This document shows positions 6,943-15,062 of a stretch of 22,351 nucleotides of DNA, piece after piece. The stretch covers positions 1-22,351 of the forward strand of contig JALWZV010000030.1 in assembly GCA_027002315.1 (NCBI GenBank). Reading direction: 5' to 3'. A program made the translations under genes and the position numbers. How positions within the stretch are numbered: position 1 is the first letter of the stretch; every line of letters begins with the position of its first letter. The DNA comes from Candidatus Roizmanbacteria bacterium. Its GTDB lineage: Bacteria > Patescibacteriota > Microgenomatia > UBA1406 > GWC2-37-13. A model generated the notes under the pieces. It was not told where the DNA came from. It did not search any database and saw only the letters and a program-made list of their open reading frames with translations.

Positions 6943-7785
6943 TTAGTGGTTAGAATTGTATAAATTCTTAAGTATTTGAATGTTATCTTTGTCTGGTCCG
7001 CCACCTTGGAATCCTGGAGTCTCGATAATAAAAGGAAGATCTCTTAGTTGAGGATGATTAATAATGTTTCCGAAAGCTTCTTCTCTAATATATCCTTGCC
7101 CGATATTAGCATGTCTGTCTCTTGTTGATCCAAAAACATCCCGGCTGTCATTAAGGTGGACAACCTCTAACTTATCTAGACCAATTAATTTATCGAACTC
7201 GTTAAGCGTTTCTTCTAAACCCTCTTTTGTGTGAATTGGATATCCAGCCGCGAACAGGTGACAGGTGTCCAGGCATATTTTTAATCTCTCATCCTTTAAA
7301 TCAGTTACTATTTGAGCCAGCTCATTTAGCTCCTTCCCAATTTTATTGACAGCAGAGTTTTCAGCAATAAACAACACGTCGGAGGGGATATTTTCTAACA
7401 CATCACTAATATTTTTAATAAAACTTTTGTATGCATCATCTGTTTTGTTCCCTTTAAATGAGCCGAGATGAATAATACTTCCTACAACTCCTACTTTTTG
7501 TGCAACCCTGAGTTCGTTGATTAACATCTTTTTTGAGGTTTCACCGATTCTCTCTGTGTTGGCCAAGTTAATTAAATAAGAGGCGTGGAAGTAAACTGGT
7601 TTAATATCAAGCTCTTTGGCTTTTTCTTTAAACCTCTCTATCTCTGTTTCGGTTGGGTTTGCAAAGTTCCATCCTCGCGGTGAGGCAGAAAATATCTGTA
7701 ACGCATTTGCTCCAATCTTAACAGCTCTGGTTAAAGCCTGTGAGTATCCGCCAGCGATTGATAAATGAGCTCCTATTCTTAACAT
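6943..7785 (-). CDS. nfo: Endonuclease IV (AP endonuclease)
   Basis: A 280-residue zinc-dependent DNA repair enzyme that cleaves 5' of abasic sites in base-excision repair. All nine metal ligands of the family can be placed: H67, H106, E142, D173, H176, H210, D223, H225 and E255, lying in YFHASYL, IIHLGS, AENSA, CLDTCH, VVHLNDS, DRHANIGQG and IIETPG. The N-terminal MLRIGAHLSIAGG and the ASPRGW loop are also typical. Length and motifs match a complete functional enzyme. It is monocistronic, convergent with the permeases (22-base gap) and divergent from the DUF192 gene. The 57-base divergent gap is almost entirely A/T, with a TATAAA 14 bases before this start. Confidence 0.97.
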   Translation of the reverse strand: MLRIGAHLSIAGGYSQALTRAVKIGANALQIFSASPRGWNFANPTETEIERFKEKAKELDIKPVYFHASYLINLANTERIGETSKKMLINELRVAQKVGVVGSIIHLGSFKGNKTDDAYKSFIKNISDVLENIPSDVLFIAENSAVNKIGKELNELAQIVTDLKDERLKICLDTCHLFAAGYPIHTKEGLEETLNEFDKLIGLDKLEVVHLNDSRDVFGSTRDRHANIGQGYIREEAFGNIINHPQLRDLPFIIETPGFQGGGPDKDNIQILKNLYNSNH

Positions 7786-7842
7786 ATCTGTGATTGTTGT
7801 TTATAATGAAACAATATTAATAATTTTTATATTTTATATTTT

Positions 7843-8229
7843 ATGAAAAACAAAGCAAATCTTTTTTTAGTTAGCTCACTGTTAATATTAGCAGGTTTGT
7901 TTGTTTATTTTAAAATACACAATCCTTATCTACGGTATAAACTTAATGGTAAAACATATAACCTAGCTGTTGCTAAAAATCCTTTGGAGTGGAAGAGAGG
8001 ATTGATGTATTACAAAGAGCCTGTTAGCTTTGATGGAATGATATTTGTGTTTAAAGATTCTCAGGTGCGTACCTTTTGGAATAAAAATACCCATTTCAAC
8101 TTAGATGTTTATTGGTTACAAGATGATAAGGTTATTGGTAAATCGTATCTACCGTCGATAGATTACTCTGGTTTGGTCACTATTCAATCACCAAAACCAG
8201 TAAACAAGGTGATTGAGATAATTAAATAA
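7843..8229 (+). CDS. DUF192 family secreted or membrane-anchored protein
   Basis: A 128-residue protein with one hydrophobic segment (about residues 6-24) acting as signal anchor, followed by a DUF192 (COG1430) domain. The diagnostic features are LAVAKNPLEWKRGLMYYKEP, FDGMIFVFKDSQVRTFWNKNTHFNLDVYWL (the family has F-W-M-K-N-T) and the closing SPKPVNKVIEI. DUF192 proteins are small extracytoplasmic domains common in bacteria and archaea; the function is not established. The usual Met of FWMKNT is Asn here. The gene converges on gatD, the two coding ends overlapping by 8 bases. Confidence 0.88.
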   Translation: MKNKANLFLVSSLLILAGLFVYFKIHNPYLRYKLNGKTYNLAVAKNPLEWKRGLMYYKEPVSFDGMIFVFKDSQVRTFWNKNTHFNLDVYWLQDDKVIGKSYLPSIDYSGLVTIQSPKPVNKVIEIIK

Positions 8230-8965
8230 GTACAGATCTGGCCTTTGAGGTTATCTCTTTATCAACCTCAAGCTCGGTTAATGGTATTTTTTTATTATAT
8301 TTAACCTCTAAGGCCTTTGATAAGAGCCAGTCTGCGATAAATGGATTTTTTGGGAGTAGCGGGCCATGTTGATAACACCCAATTGTGTTTTTATACAAAA
8401 CTCCCTCTGTTTTATCCTCGCCATTATTGCCATAACCCTTAATTACTTTACCTAGTGGCTGTAGGTTATTAGATAAATATGTTTTTCCACTATGATTCTC
8501 AAAACCTATGATAATCTGGTTTTTGTCTTGCGTAGAAAACAACTTTGTTTTTATAACAGTGTTTCCAATCATTCTCTTACTTCCGGCTTTGGTATAAACA
8601 TCTAAAGCTCCCACTCCTGATATCTTTTTGTCTCCGACCTGGTAATAATCTCCCATAAGTTGATACCCGCCGCAGATAAGCAAAAAGGGAACGTAATTTT
8701 GTACAAGCCTCTTGATAATTTTTGAGTTTACCCCTTTAACGTCTTTTGAGACCGCTACTTGTTGCGTGTCTTGTCCTCCTCCCCAAAAGTATAAATCAGC
8801 TTTTGGAAATTTATCTCCAATATCTGAGTAAACTATACGCGTGTTTATTCCTCTCCACATAGCTCTTTTTTGCAACACAAGAATGTTCCCTCTGTCACCA
8901 TATGTGCTCATAGAGTTAGGATAAAGATGAGCTATTGTTAATGAGAGTTTGTTTAATCTTCCCAT
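8222..8965 (-). CDS. gatD: Lipid II isoglutaminyl synthase, glutamine amidotransferase subunit GatD
   Basis: A 247-residue class I (triad) glutaminase of the CobB/CobQ-like type. The nucleophile is C98 in LLICGGYQLMG and the partner His is H200 in CYQHGPLL. The N-terminal LTIAHLYPNSMSTYGDRGNILVL and WGGGQDTQQ are signatures of GatD. It releases ammonia from glutamine and passes it to MurT, which amidates the D-glutamate of the lipid II stem peptide to D-isoglutamine at the inner membrane face. The start overlaps the end of murT by 13 bases, so the two subunits are translationally coupled. The second position of the stem peptide is therefore probably amidated in this organism. Confidence 0.95.
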   Translation of the reverse strand: MGRLNKLSLTIAHLYPNSMSTYGDRGNILVLQKRAMWRGINTRIVYSDIGDKFPKADLYFWGGGQDTQQVAVSKDVKGVNSKIIKRLVQNYVPFLLICGGYQLMGDYYQVGDKKISGVGALDVYTKAGSKRMIGNTVIKTKLFSTQDKNQIIIGFENHSGKTYLSNNLQPLGKVIKGYGNNGEDKTEGVLYKNTIGCYQHGPLLPKNPFIADWLLSKALEVKYNKKIPLTELEVDKEITSKARSVLI

Positions 8966-10311
8966 TTTTTCTTTAGGTTATTTTTAACAAATAATTTTTC
9001 TAATGTTAAGAGCGCGGTGTAGGTTGTGAAGATATAAAGGTCCTTTGAGTCAAAAGCATCAATCTGATTTAGTATTTCATCAGCCTTCTCTATGAAGACA
9101 AGCGAGTTTCTGTCTATACCTTCATATATTAATCTTAGAGCCATATCATACCTTCTCGTTCCACCAAGTATGATTTTGTTTACACTCTTTGTAAAAGGTG
9201 AGAAGTTTACATCCCAGATCCATGATACGTCAGTTCCATCTGCTATCTTGTCGTTAAGCAGTATGACAACATCTTTTTTCTTGCCTTGGGTTAGGTATGT
9301 TCTGATTACCTCACTAAAACCAGTTGGGTTTTTAACGAGCAAGATTGTTAAGATTTTGTTTTTGAACTGTAATTTTTCCTGCCTTCCAAACGCTGGCTTA
9401 AAGTTGCGAATGTTCTCAATTGCTTGTTTGAGATCTTTTTTTAAGTAGAGAGCTATGGTTAAAACAGCGGTGATATTGTAAAGATTGTATATTCCTTGTA
9501 GATTTGTGTTCAGCACAGATCTTTTTTTATCCGCATTTATTATTGTTTTGTTACCTGTTAACTCAAAACAAACTTGAGGAACAGGTCTCTTAAAGGAGCA
9601 ATGTCGGCAACTATAATCTCCGAAATGAGACAATGTGTGATACTTAAAGTTTAGTGGATGATTGCACAAAGGACAGCGATTAAAGTCTAGAGGAGAGAAA
9701 GGCTCTGAGTTTTGAGCTGGTTTTTTACAGATACCAAAATGAATGGTCTTTTTGTTGGTCTTAACACCGAGCGAGGCAATACCAGGATCATCAGCGTTGA
9801 GGATGAGCGTAACATTGTCAGGTAACTGATTGATGGTTCTTTGCCATTTATCTCTAACAGTGTTTACCTCTCCATATCTATCTAACTGATCTCTAAACAA
9901 AGAGCTGAAGATTATAACATCTGGTTTAAGTTTATTTGCTAGGGAGTTTAATGCTGCTTCATCTATCTCTAGTACCTTGAGGTCATATCTCTTTTTAGAA
10001 ATAAAAGAAAAGTTATTTAGGTACAGACTAATAATTCCTCTTTCTAAGTTAGATCCAGCGGTATTGTGCAAAACTTTGTTTCCTGATTGAGTGAGTATGT
10101 GAGTTAGAAGGTGAGATATAGTTGTTTTTCCGTTGGTCCCTGTGATTATAATAGTCTTTCCTTCTAAAGCACTTGATAATTTAAACAAGATATTTTTATC
10201 TATCGTTTGTGCCACTAAGCCCGGTAAAGCAGTACCGCTTCTACCAAAAAGCTTGTTTATAAAAAAAACAAGTTTTCCTATAAGTATAGCAATAAAGCAC
10301 TTCAGGTCCAT
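8953..10311 (-). CDS. murT: Lipid II isoglutaminyl synthase, Mur ligase-like subunit MurT
   Basis: A 452-residue protein read from the ATG at 10311, which gives the family-type start (FIAILIGKLVFFINKLFGRSGTALPGL); an upstream TTG extension is rejected because a -10 box lies inside it. The ATP-binding loop is GTNGKTT (58-64). A four-cysteine zinc ribbon, C213-x2-C216 and C235-x2-C238, is inserted in the central domain as in characterised MurT. The C-terminal DUF1727 domain contains VKNPTGFSEV and ADGTDVSWIWD, with the Asp proposed to act in the shared catalytic site. With GatD it converts D-Glu to D-isoGln in lipid II. An extended -10 just upstream suggests it can be transcribed apart from the glycolytic genes. 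Confidence 0.95.
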   Translation of the reverse strand: MDLKCFIAILIGKLVFFINKLFGRSGTALPGLVAQTIDKNILFKLSSALEGKTIIITGTNGKTTISHLLTHILTQSGNKVLHNTAGSNLERGIISLYLNNFSFISKKRYDLKVLEIDEAALNSLANKLKPDVIIFSSLFRDQLDRYGEVNTVRDKWQRTINQLPDNVTLILNADDPGIASLGVKTNKKTIHFGICKKPAQNSEPFSPLDFNRCPLCNHPLNFKYHTLSHFGDYSCRHCSFKRPVPQVCFELTGNKTIINADKKRSVLNTNLQGIYNLYNITAVLTIALYLKKDLKQAIENIRNFKPAFGRQEKLQFKNKILTILLVKNPTGFSEVIRTYLTQGKKKDVVILLNDKIADGTDVSWIWDVNFSPFTKSVNKIILGGTRRYDMALRLIYEGIDRNSLVFIEKADEILNQIDAFDSKDLYIFTTYTALLTLEKLFVKNNLKKKWED

Positions 10312-10318
10312 CGAGGTT

Positions 10319-10327
10319 ATTTTAGCA
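10319..10327 (-). promoter_or_regulatory. Extended -10 promoter of murT-gatD, leaderless type
   Basis: On the minus strand TGC followed by TAAAAT (10319-10324) ends 7 bases before the chosen murT ATG at 10311, so the transcript would start on the start codon. No good -35 is present, which is usual for extended -10 promoters. It lies 44 bases past the pgk stop and supports separate expression of the two wall genes. Confidence 0.5.
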
Positions 10328-10370
10328 AATAAGAGAGAGAAATAGATTCCAAATAAAAACAAATTTTATT

Positions 10371-11555
10371 TTATTGTTTTAGTGCCTCAATTCCCGGAAG
10401 AGTCCCTTTTTCTATAAACTCTAACATAGCTCCACCTCCAGTGGAGATATGGGTGATTTTATTCAGATACTCTTCCTTTGATATTGTTGCTAGAGTATCT
10501 CCTCCTCCGACAACTGAGATAGCATCTTGGTTTTCTGTGATACTGTAGTAAATAAAATCTGTTCCTCTTTTGAAGGAGGGGTTCTCTGCATAACCCACAG
10601 GCCCGTTCCAGATAATAGTTTTAGCCTTAGTTATAATGCTTCCATACTTAGCCTGTGTCTCTGGGCCAATATCTAATATGCTAAGATGATCAAGGTCTTT
10701 AATGTTCTCTATTTTTTTAATCTCTCCACCATCATCAACCTCTCTTTTTCCCAAAACAACATCCTCTGGGAGAATAATAGCTGTTTGTGTTTTAGCAGCG
10801 TGGAACAATATTTTCCTAGCCATCTCAACCTTTTCGTACTCACAAAAACTCTGTCCGATGTTGTAACCCTGTGCACACAGAAAAGTGTTCGCTAACCCAC
10901 CGCCGATAAGTAAGTAGTTTGCAATATCTATAAGTTTATTAATGAGGTTTATTTTTGTTGAGATCTTAGCTCCGCCAATTATAGCAACCACAGGTTGCTT
11001 TGGTCTTTTAACAGCTTTATCAATCATCTCCATCTCTTTCTTCAACAACAAGCCACCGTAACTTGGCAAGAACCTCGGAACGCCTACAATCGAGGCATTG
11101 GTTCTGTGTGATACTCCAAAAGCATCATTTACAAACACATCTGCTAATGATGCTAACTTTTTTGCAAACTTTAAATCATCCTTAGACTCCTGAGGATAAA
11201 ACCTAATATTTTCTAACATTAGAACCTCATTGTTTTTTTGGTTATCTATCTGAGATGTATCTCTAGTAAAATCATCGACCAACTTAACTTTATAATCTTT
11301 GAGATACTGATCTAATCTTTTTACAACAGGCTTAAGGGAGTGCTCTGGACTTCTTTTTTTTGGCCTATTTAGGTGTGATACTAAGATAAGTTTGTTGTTG
11401 TTTTTTAGTAGATACTTAATTGTGTCAAGTGAACGTCTAATACGAAAATCATCTGCTATTGTAAGATCAGAGTTTATGCTCACATTAAAGTCTACTCTGA
11501 GCAAAACTTTTTTGCCTTGAATATCTACCTGATCAATAAACTTTATTTTTTTCAT
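10371..11555 (-). CDS. pgk: Phosphoglycerate kinase
   Basis: A 394-residue cytoplasmic enzyme interconverting 1,3-bisphosphoglycerate plus ADP and 3-phosphoglycerate plus ATP. The two-domain family pattern is complete: VLLRVDFNVS (substrate Asp and Asn), SHLNRPKKR (the usual SHLGRP), LENIRFYP, FVNDAFGVSHR, VAIIGGAKISTK, LIGGGLANTF, IIWNGPVGYAE, VVGGGDT and the phosphate-binding STGGGA near the end. Length is normal. The only deviations are Asn for Gly in SHLGRP and a shortened VDDGGE region. It follows gap after 40 bases on the same strand, the largest gap among the four carbon-metabolism genes. Confidence 0.98.
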   Translation of the reverse strand: MKKIKFIDQVDIQGKKVLLRVDFNVSINSDLTIADDFRIRRSLDTIKYLLKNNNKLILVSHLNRPKKRSPEHSLKPVVKRLDQYLKDYKVKLVDDFTRDTSQIDNQKNNEVLMLENIRFYPQESKDDLKFAKKLASLADVFVNDAFGVSHRTNASIVGVPRFLPSYGGLLLKKEMEMIDKAVKRPKQPVVAIIGGAKISTKINLINKLIDIANYLLIGGGLANTFLCAQGYNIGQSFCEYEKVEMARKILFHAAKTQTAIILPEDVVLGKREVDDGGEIKKIENIKDLDHLSILDIGPETQAKYGSIITKAKTIIWNGPVGYAENPSFKRGTDFIYYSITENQDAISVVGGGDTLATISKEEYLNKITHISTGGGAMLEFIEKGTLPGIEALKQ

Positions 11556-11595
11556 ATTTTTTATAAATAAAATTTTTAGTATTTAGATTTACGGA

Positions 11596-12609
11596 TTATA
11601 TTATAGACGATAATCTCTCAACCAAATCGACCAATCTGTTGGAATATCCCCACTCGTTATCGTACCAACCGTAGATTTTTACGAGGTTGTCATTAATAAC
11701 TTTGGTGTAGTTAGGATCAAAGATGACAGAATGAGGATTACCGATATAGTCAGATGAGACCAAAGGATCTTGGGCATATTCTAATATACCCTTCATCTCG
11801 TTTTCTGACGCCTGTTTAAACACCTTATTAATTTCTTCAATAGTAACTGATTTCTCAAGTATCGCTGTAACATCAGTAAAAGATCCAACAGGCACAGGAA
11901 CTCTAACCGCCATTCCGTCAAGTTTTCCTTTTAGTTCTGGAATAACCTTAACAACAGCCTTGGCTGCTCCTGTTGTTGTGGGGATAATATTAATTGCCGC
12001 TGCTCTTGAGCGGGTCTTCTTTTTATTTGTTTTATCCAATATGCTTTGAGTTACTGTGTAAGCGTGAATTGTTGTCAAAAACCCACTCTTTACCCCAAAG
12101 TATTTGTTTAAGATATAGAACATTGGAGCGGAGTTATTTGTGGTACAAGATGCGTTGGAAAACACAACATTATTTTCCCAGTCAAACTCCTTGTCGTTAA
12201 CTCCTAGAACACAGTGAGGAGTTTCATTGTCTTTTGATGGGGCAGTAAGTATAACTCTTTTTACTCCACCGCGAAGGTGTTTTTTAAGATCGTCCTTTTT
12301 TGTAAAAGCGCCTGTTGCTTCTAACACGACATCGACTCCATATTTATCCCAAGGAATCTCTGCGGGATCAGATATCTGAGTAGCATATATCTTGTGACCG
12401 TCAACAGTGATAGAGGACTCATCGTGTGATACCTTTTTATCAAACGTTTTATAAACTGAGTCATATTGTAGAAGATAAGCAAGCATCTCTGGCTTTGTTC
12501 GTCTTGTGTTTATGGCCACGATATCAAAGGTGTCATGTTCAAATGAGATACGTGTAAATGCTCTTCCAATTCTTCCAAATCCGTTTAAACCTACTTTTAG
12601 TTTTCTCAT
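11596..12609 (-). CDS. gap: Type I glyceraldehyde-3-phosphate dehydrogenase
   Basis: A 337-residue enzyme interconverting glyceraldehyde-3-phosphate and 1,3-bisphosphoglycerate. It has the Rossmann GLNGFGRIGR (8-17), catalytic C155 in SNASCTTN, catalytic H182 in TTIHAYT, the TGAAKAV loop and the closing WYDNEWGYSNR. The cofactor-selecting residue after the second beta strand is unusual: where NAD-specific enzymes have Asp (the INDL-type motif), this protein has INTRRT (33-38), so the acidic residue is gone and two arginines follow. That pattern is expected to relax NAD selectivity or favour NADP(H), which would suit a reductive, gluconeogenic direction. SNASCTTNNSAP also replaces the common TTNCLAP. 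The gene starts 2 bases after the FBPase stop. Confidence 0.97.
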   Translation of the reverse strand: MRKLKVGLNGFGRIGRAFTRISFEHDTFDIVAINTRRTKPEMLAYLLQYDSVYKTFDKKVSHDESSITVDGHKIYATQISDPAEIPWDKYGVDVVLEATGAFTKKDDLKKHLRGGVKRVILTAPSKDNETPHCVLGVNDKEFDWENNVVFSNASCTTNNSAPMFYILNKYFGVKSGFLTTIHAYTVTQSILDKTNKKKTRSRAAAINIIPTTTGAAKAVVKVIPELKGKLDGMAVRVPVPVGSFTDVTAILEKSVTIEEINKVFKQASENEMKGILEYAQDPLVSSDYIGNPHSVIFDPNYTKVINDNLVKIYGWYDNEWGYSNRLVDLVERLSSII

Positions 12610-12611
12610 AT

Positions 12612-13556
12612 TTAAATAAATTTTAAGTAATTTTTAACCTCCTCTGTGCTACCTAGCGCAACAGGAACTCTTTGGTGAATTTCTTTTGGAACTATTAACA
12701 TCGGGTTTGATTTTCTTGATCTTGAGAGACCTCCCGCTTGTTCGATAAGCATACTCATAGGATTAACTTCGTACATTAATCTTAATTTTCCGTTTGGATG
12801 TTTCTTATCCTCGGGGTAAATAAAGATACCACCCTTAAGAAGAGTTCTGTGAATATCGGCAACCATTGCCCCAATGTACCTGAGTTTGTATTTTTTCTCA
12901 CCTTCCTTTAAAGACCTTAAGTAATCATTAAGACCTTTACTATATAACTTTGCGTATGCTTCGTTAATAGAGTATATATTTCCTGAATCGGGAATTTTTA
13001 TATCACGGTGAGAAAGTAAAAAACTACCCATCGATGGGTCTAGCGTAAACATATGAACTCCTTGTCCAGTTGTGTAGACAAGCATAACACTGGAACCATA
13101 GATTATGTACCCAGCTGCAACCTGTTTTTTACCCTCCTGTAAAACATTGGAACTTTTGTGATATATGGAAAAAATAGTTCCAACATTAATGTTGATGTCA
13201 ATGTTCGATGAACCGTCTAAGGGATCAAAGAACACTGTGTACTCTCCTCCTGCCTTAGAATAAATTGGTTCTTCTAACTCTTCCGAGGCTAATGCGTGTA
13301 CAAGCCCACTTTCTAATAGTGTGTTTATAATAAGCTGATTGGAAAACTCATCTAATTTCTGGACCTCATCTCCAGATATGTTAGTGCGTCCAGATTTACC
13401 TAATATGTCCGTTAAGCCTGCTTTTTTAATATGAGAGGCAATAATCTTTCCAGCTTCTTGGATGTAGTTCATCAACAACGTAAAACGACCCGTTGCTTCT
13501 TTATGTCGCCTTCCTTCCTGCAGAATAAAATCTGTCAGAGTTGTTGGTTTTTTCAT
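12612..13556 (-). CDS. fbp: Class I fructose-1,6-bisphosphatase
   Basis: A 314-residue cytoplasmic phosphatase converting fructose-1,6-bisphosphate to fructose-6-phosphate, the committed step of gluconeogenesis. Metal-binding residues are present in SEELEEP (91-97) and FDPLDGSSNID (110-120), with D111 and D114 as the DPLD pair. Further family features are NVGTIFSIYH, AAGYIIYGSS, the RYIGAMVADIHRTLLKGGIFIYP segment and YEVNPMSMLIEQAGG, which carries the catalytic metal Glu region. Length is slightly below the usual 330. It lies 6 bases downstream of the aldolase gene, so the pair can turn triose phosphates into hexose phosphate. The direction of flux is inferred from this enzyme being irreversible. 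Confidence 0.97.
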   Translation of the reverse strand: MKKPTTLTDFILQEGRRHKEATGRFTLLMNYIQEAGKIIASHIKKAGLTDILGKSGRTNISGDEVQKLDEFSNQLIINTLLESGLVHALASEELEEPIYSKAGGEYTVFFDPLDGSSNIDININVGTIFSIYHKSSNVLQEGKKQVAAGYIIYGSSVMLVYTTGQGVHMFTLDPSMGSFLLSHRDIKIPDSGNIYSINEAYAKLYSKGLNDYLRSLKEGEKKYKLRYIGAMVADIHRTLLKGGIFIYPEDKKHPNGKLRLMYEVNPMSMLIEQAGGLSRSRKSNPMLIVPKEIHQRVPVALGSTEEVKNYLKFI

Positions 13557-13562
13557 AACGTT

Positions 13563-14477
13563 TTAACTATTGAAAATCTTCACAGCCTCTTCGGGTGTTT
13601 TGTTCTCAATAGTAATAGCATACAACGCATTTGTAAATTTAACAGCCTCTTTTAATGATTTTTGATGTATATTTCTTCCCGTTGCGTTTCCAACAGTTCC
13701 TGCTGTGTGTATTTGGTCGTATAGTCTTTTGAAAAACTTTTTGGGATCTGTTGATGATCCACCTGCGCACACGACCTTTGTTTTTCCTGCTGCTAAAACA
13801 GCCTCCTTGAGAAGTTTTACCGGGTCGTCTTTCTTACTTTTTGGCATATTAACCTTCACAAAATCTGCTCCTAATGTAGCCGCCACTCCCGCAGCTCCTG
13901 CTATTAGATGAGCGTCTTTTTCATTTGAAACAGCTTTACCTCTAGGATAGGACCATATTATTGCTATTAGACCGTGTTCATGAGCTTTAGTGATTATCTG
14001 TGCTGCTTCTCGTAGCATTATATTTTCGTATTTACTTCCTAAGTAAACAGTGTATCCAACGCCTAAGATATTCAGTCCGGTACGTTTTTTTAGTTCAACT
14101 ACTTGTCCTACATCAATCCACGCTGTACTTAGCGGATCCTTGTCTGGTTTTGGAATAAGATTTGTCTTTGAGTTTAATTTAACGAGATAGGGGATATTAG
14201 GGAAATCAGCGGCGTATCTGCATATTAATCCAAACTGTGTCGCAAAAACACCGATTTTTGATTTGTCTGCTATCTCAAAAAGATGTACAGGATCAGCGTC
14301 ATCTTTTGCAATACCTTCTCCGTAAAAATCATTGTTCATGTGTTCTACCTTTTGATCTCCTGCAAACAGCATAAGCCTACCTGTTTCTTTTGTTAACTCA
14401 AGGTAGCTTTCAATGTATGTTTTTTGATTTTCAGGCCTAACATCGGCTGGAATATTAATGTCTTTAATTTTTAACAT
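13563..14477 (-). CDS. fbaB: Class I fructose-bisphosphate aldolase (FbaB/DhnA, DeoC-like fold)
   Basis: A 304-residue Schiff-base aldolase of the DeoC/LacD/FbaB family, interconverting fructose-1,6-bisphosphate with dihydroxyacetone phosphate and glyceraldehyde-3-phosphate. The Schiff-base lysine is K208 in GADFVKVNMP. Other landmarks are GDQKVEH (40-46), IIWSYPRG (173-180), VVCAGGSST (235-243) and the phosphate-binding GTVGNATGRNIHQ (260-272). No metal site of class II enzymes is seen. It lacks the features of the bifunctional archaeal FBP aldolase/phosphatase, consistent with a separate fbp next door. It is the first gene of the minus-strand fba-fbp-gap-pgk run and has a near-consensus promoter. 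Confidence 0.92.
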   Translation of the reverse strand: MLKIKDINIPADVRPENQKTYIESYLELTKETGRLMLFAGDQKVEHMNNDFYGEGIAKDDADPVHLFEIADKSKIGVFATQFGLICRYAADFPNIPYLVKLNSKTNLIPKPDKDPLSTAWIDVGQVVELKKRTGLNILGVGYTVYLGSKYENIMLREAAQIITKAHEHGLIAIIWSYPRGKAVSNEKDAHLIAGAAGVAATLGADFVKVNMPKSKKDDPVKLLKEAVLAAGKTKVVCAGGSSTDPKKFFKRLYDQIHTAGTVGNATGRNIHQKSLKEAVKFTNALYAITIENKTPEEAVKIFNS

Positions 14478-14513
14478 AGGAATTATCTCAATTTATAACA
14501 AATGAGTATCAAC

Positions 14514-14542
14514 ATATTATCTTTTGAATTTGTTTTTGTCAA
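14514..14542 (-). promoter_or_regulatory. Sigma-70 promoter of the fba-fbp-gap-pgk operon
   Basis: On the minus strand a consensus TTGACA (14537-14542), a 17-base spacer and TAATAT (14514-14519). Transcription should begin near 14507, giving a leader of about 30 bases without a Shine-Dalgarno sequence. It is among the strongest promoters in the window, as expected for central metabolism. A second weak -10 (GATAAT) lies 4 bases before the ATG. Confidence 0.75.
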
Positions 14543-14605
14543 ATATGGTAGTTCTTCTTGTGACAACAATAAAAGTTAGTTATGATGTTTTAATGAAAGA
14601 GCTTT

Positions 14606-14646
14606 ATTACAACCTCTGCAAATCAGTTGTAATCTTTTATTTTTTC
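14606..14646 (+). terminator. Terminator-like hairpin with T-tract on the plus strand
   Basis: ATTACAAC (14606-14613), a 12-base loop and GTTGTAAT (14626-14633) form a perfect 8-bp stem, followed by CTTTTATTTTTT on the plus strand. Read on the minus strand the T-tract is absent, so it is not a good terminator for the membrane gene whose stop is at 14637. No plus-strand gene is annotated upstream. The rest of the 14478-14636 gap holds the aldolase promoter and nothing else I recognise. Confidence 0.4.
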
Positions 14647-15047
14647 TGTTTTTTTACGATATTCTGCCTTTTATGACGTTCTTTAGCGAAGAAGATGACA
14701 CTTAATAACAAAGACAGCACAAAGAATCCAGTTAAGATAAGCGGAACCCCTTTTAAAATATATTTTTCTATCAGCCAGTGAAATTTATAATGGGGGATCT
14801 CAGTGTTTAAAGAGACCAGTGTTTGTTTAAGTAGTGGTCTCGCAATGTGTTTTTTGTACTCAAAGTTAAAAACTAAAGCAACCAGCCCTGAAAATAGAAG
14901 AAACTTAGATCTTGTTGGTTTGATAAGTATTAACGCGAACAAAACTCCTATTATGCCCATAAACAATAAAGGAATAGCGTTATGTAAGACTGTGAAATAA
15001 ACTGTGTAAAACAAACTTTGTTTTATATCTGTTGGTATATTTGACAT
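14637..15047 (-). CDS. Unidentified membrane protein, about three transmembrane helices
   Basis: A 136-residue basic protein that I do not recognise. Hydrophobic segments lie at about residues 13-42 (NAIPLLFMGIIGVLFALILI), 48-60 (FLLFSGLVALVF) and 98-120 (GVPLILTGFFVLSLLLSVIFF), and a strongly basic tail (ERHKRQNIVKKQKK) is probably cytoplasmic. No catalytic motif is visible. It is divergent from the next gene, with a 32-base gap that contains a 16-base palindrome, so the two unknown membrane proteins may be regulated together. It is separated from the aldolase operon by 159 bases with a separate promoter. Confidence 0.65.
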   Translation of the reverse strand: MSNIPTDIKQSLFYTVYFTVLHNAIPLLFMGIIGVLFALILIKPTRSKFLLFSGLVALVFNFEYKKHIARPLLKQTLVSLNTEIPHYKFHWLIEKYILKGVPLILTGFFVLSLLLSVIFFAKERHKRQNIVKKQKK

Positions 15048-15062
15048 ATGTGTAGTCTATAT

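Noticed and set aside
7797..7814. TTGTTT/AAACAA inverted repeat between endonuclease IV and the DUF192 gene
   Set aside because: The arms are nearly all A/T in a stretch that is almost entirely A/T, so chance is a sufficient explanation.
9092..9448. 118-codon plus-strand open frame inside murT
   Set aside because: It is antisense to the DUF1727 domain of murT, which has conserved motifs throughout; the frame is a by-product of composition.
14544..14675. Plus-strand frame of about 43 codons starting at the ATG at 14544
   Set aside because: It runs through the terminator-like hairpin and into the antisense of the membrane gene, and its hydrophobic end only reflects the T-tract.
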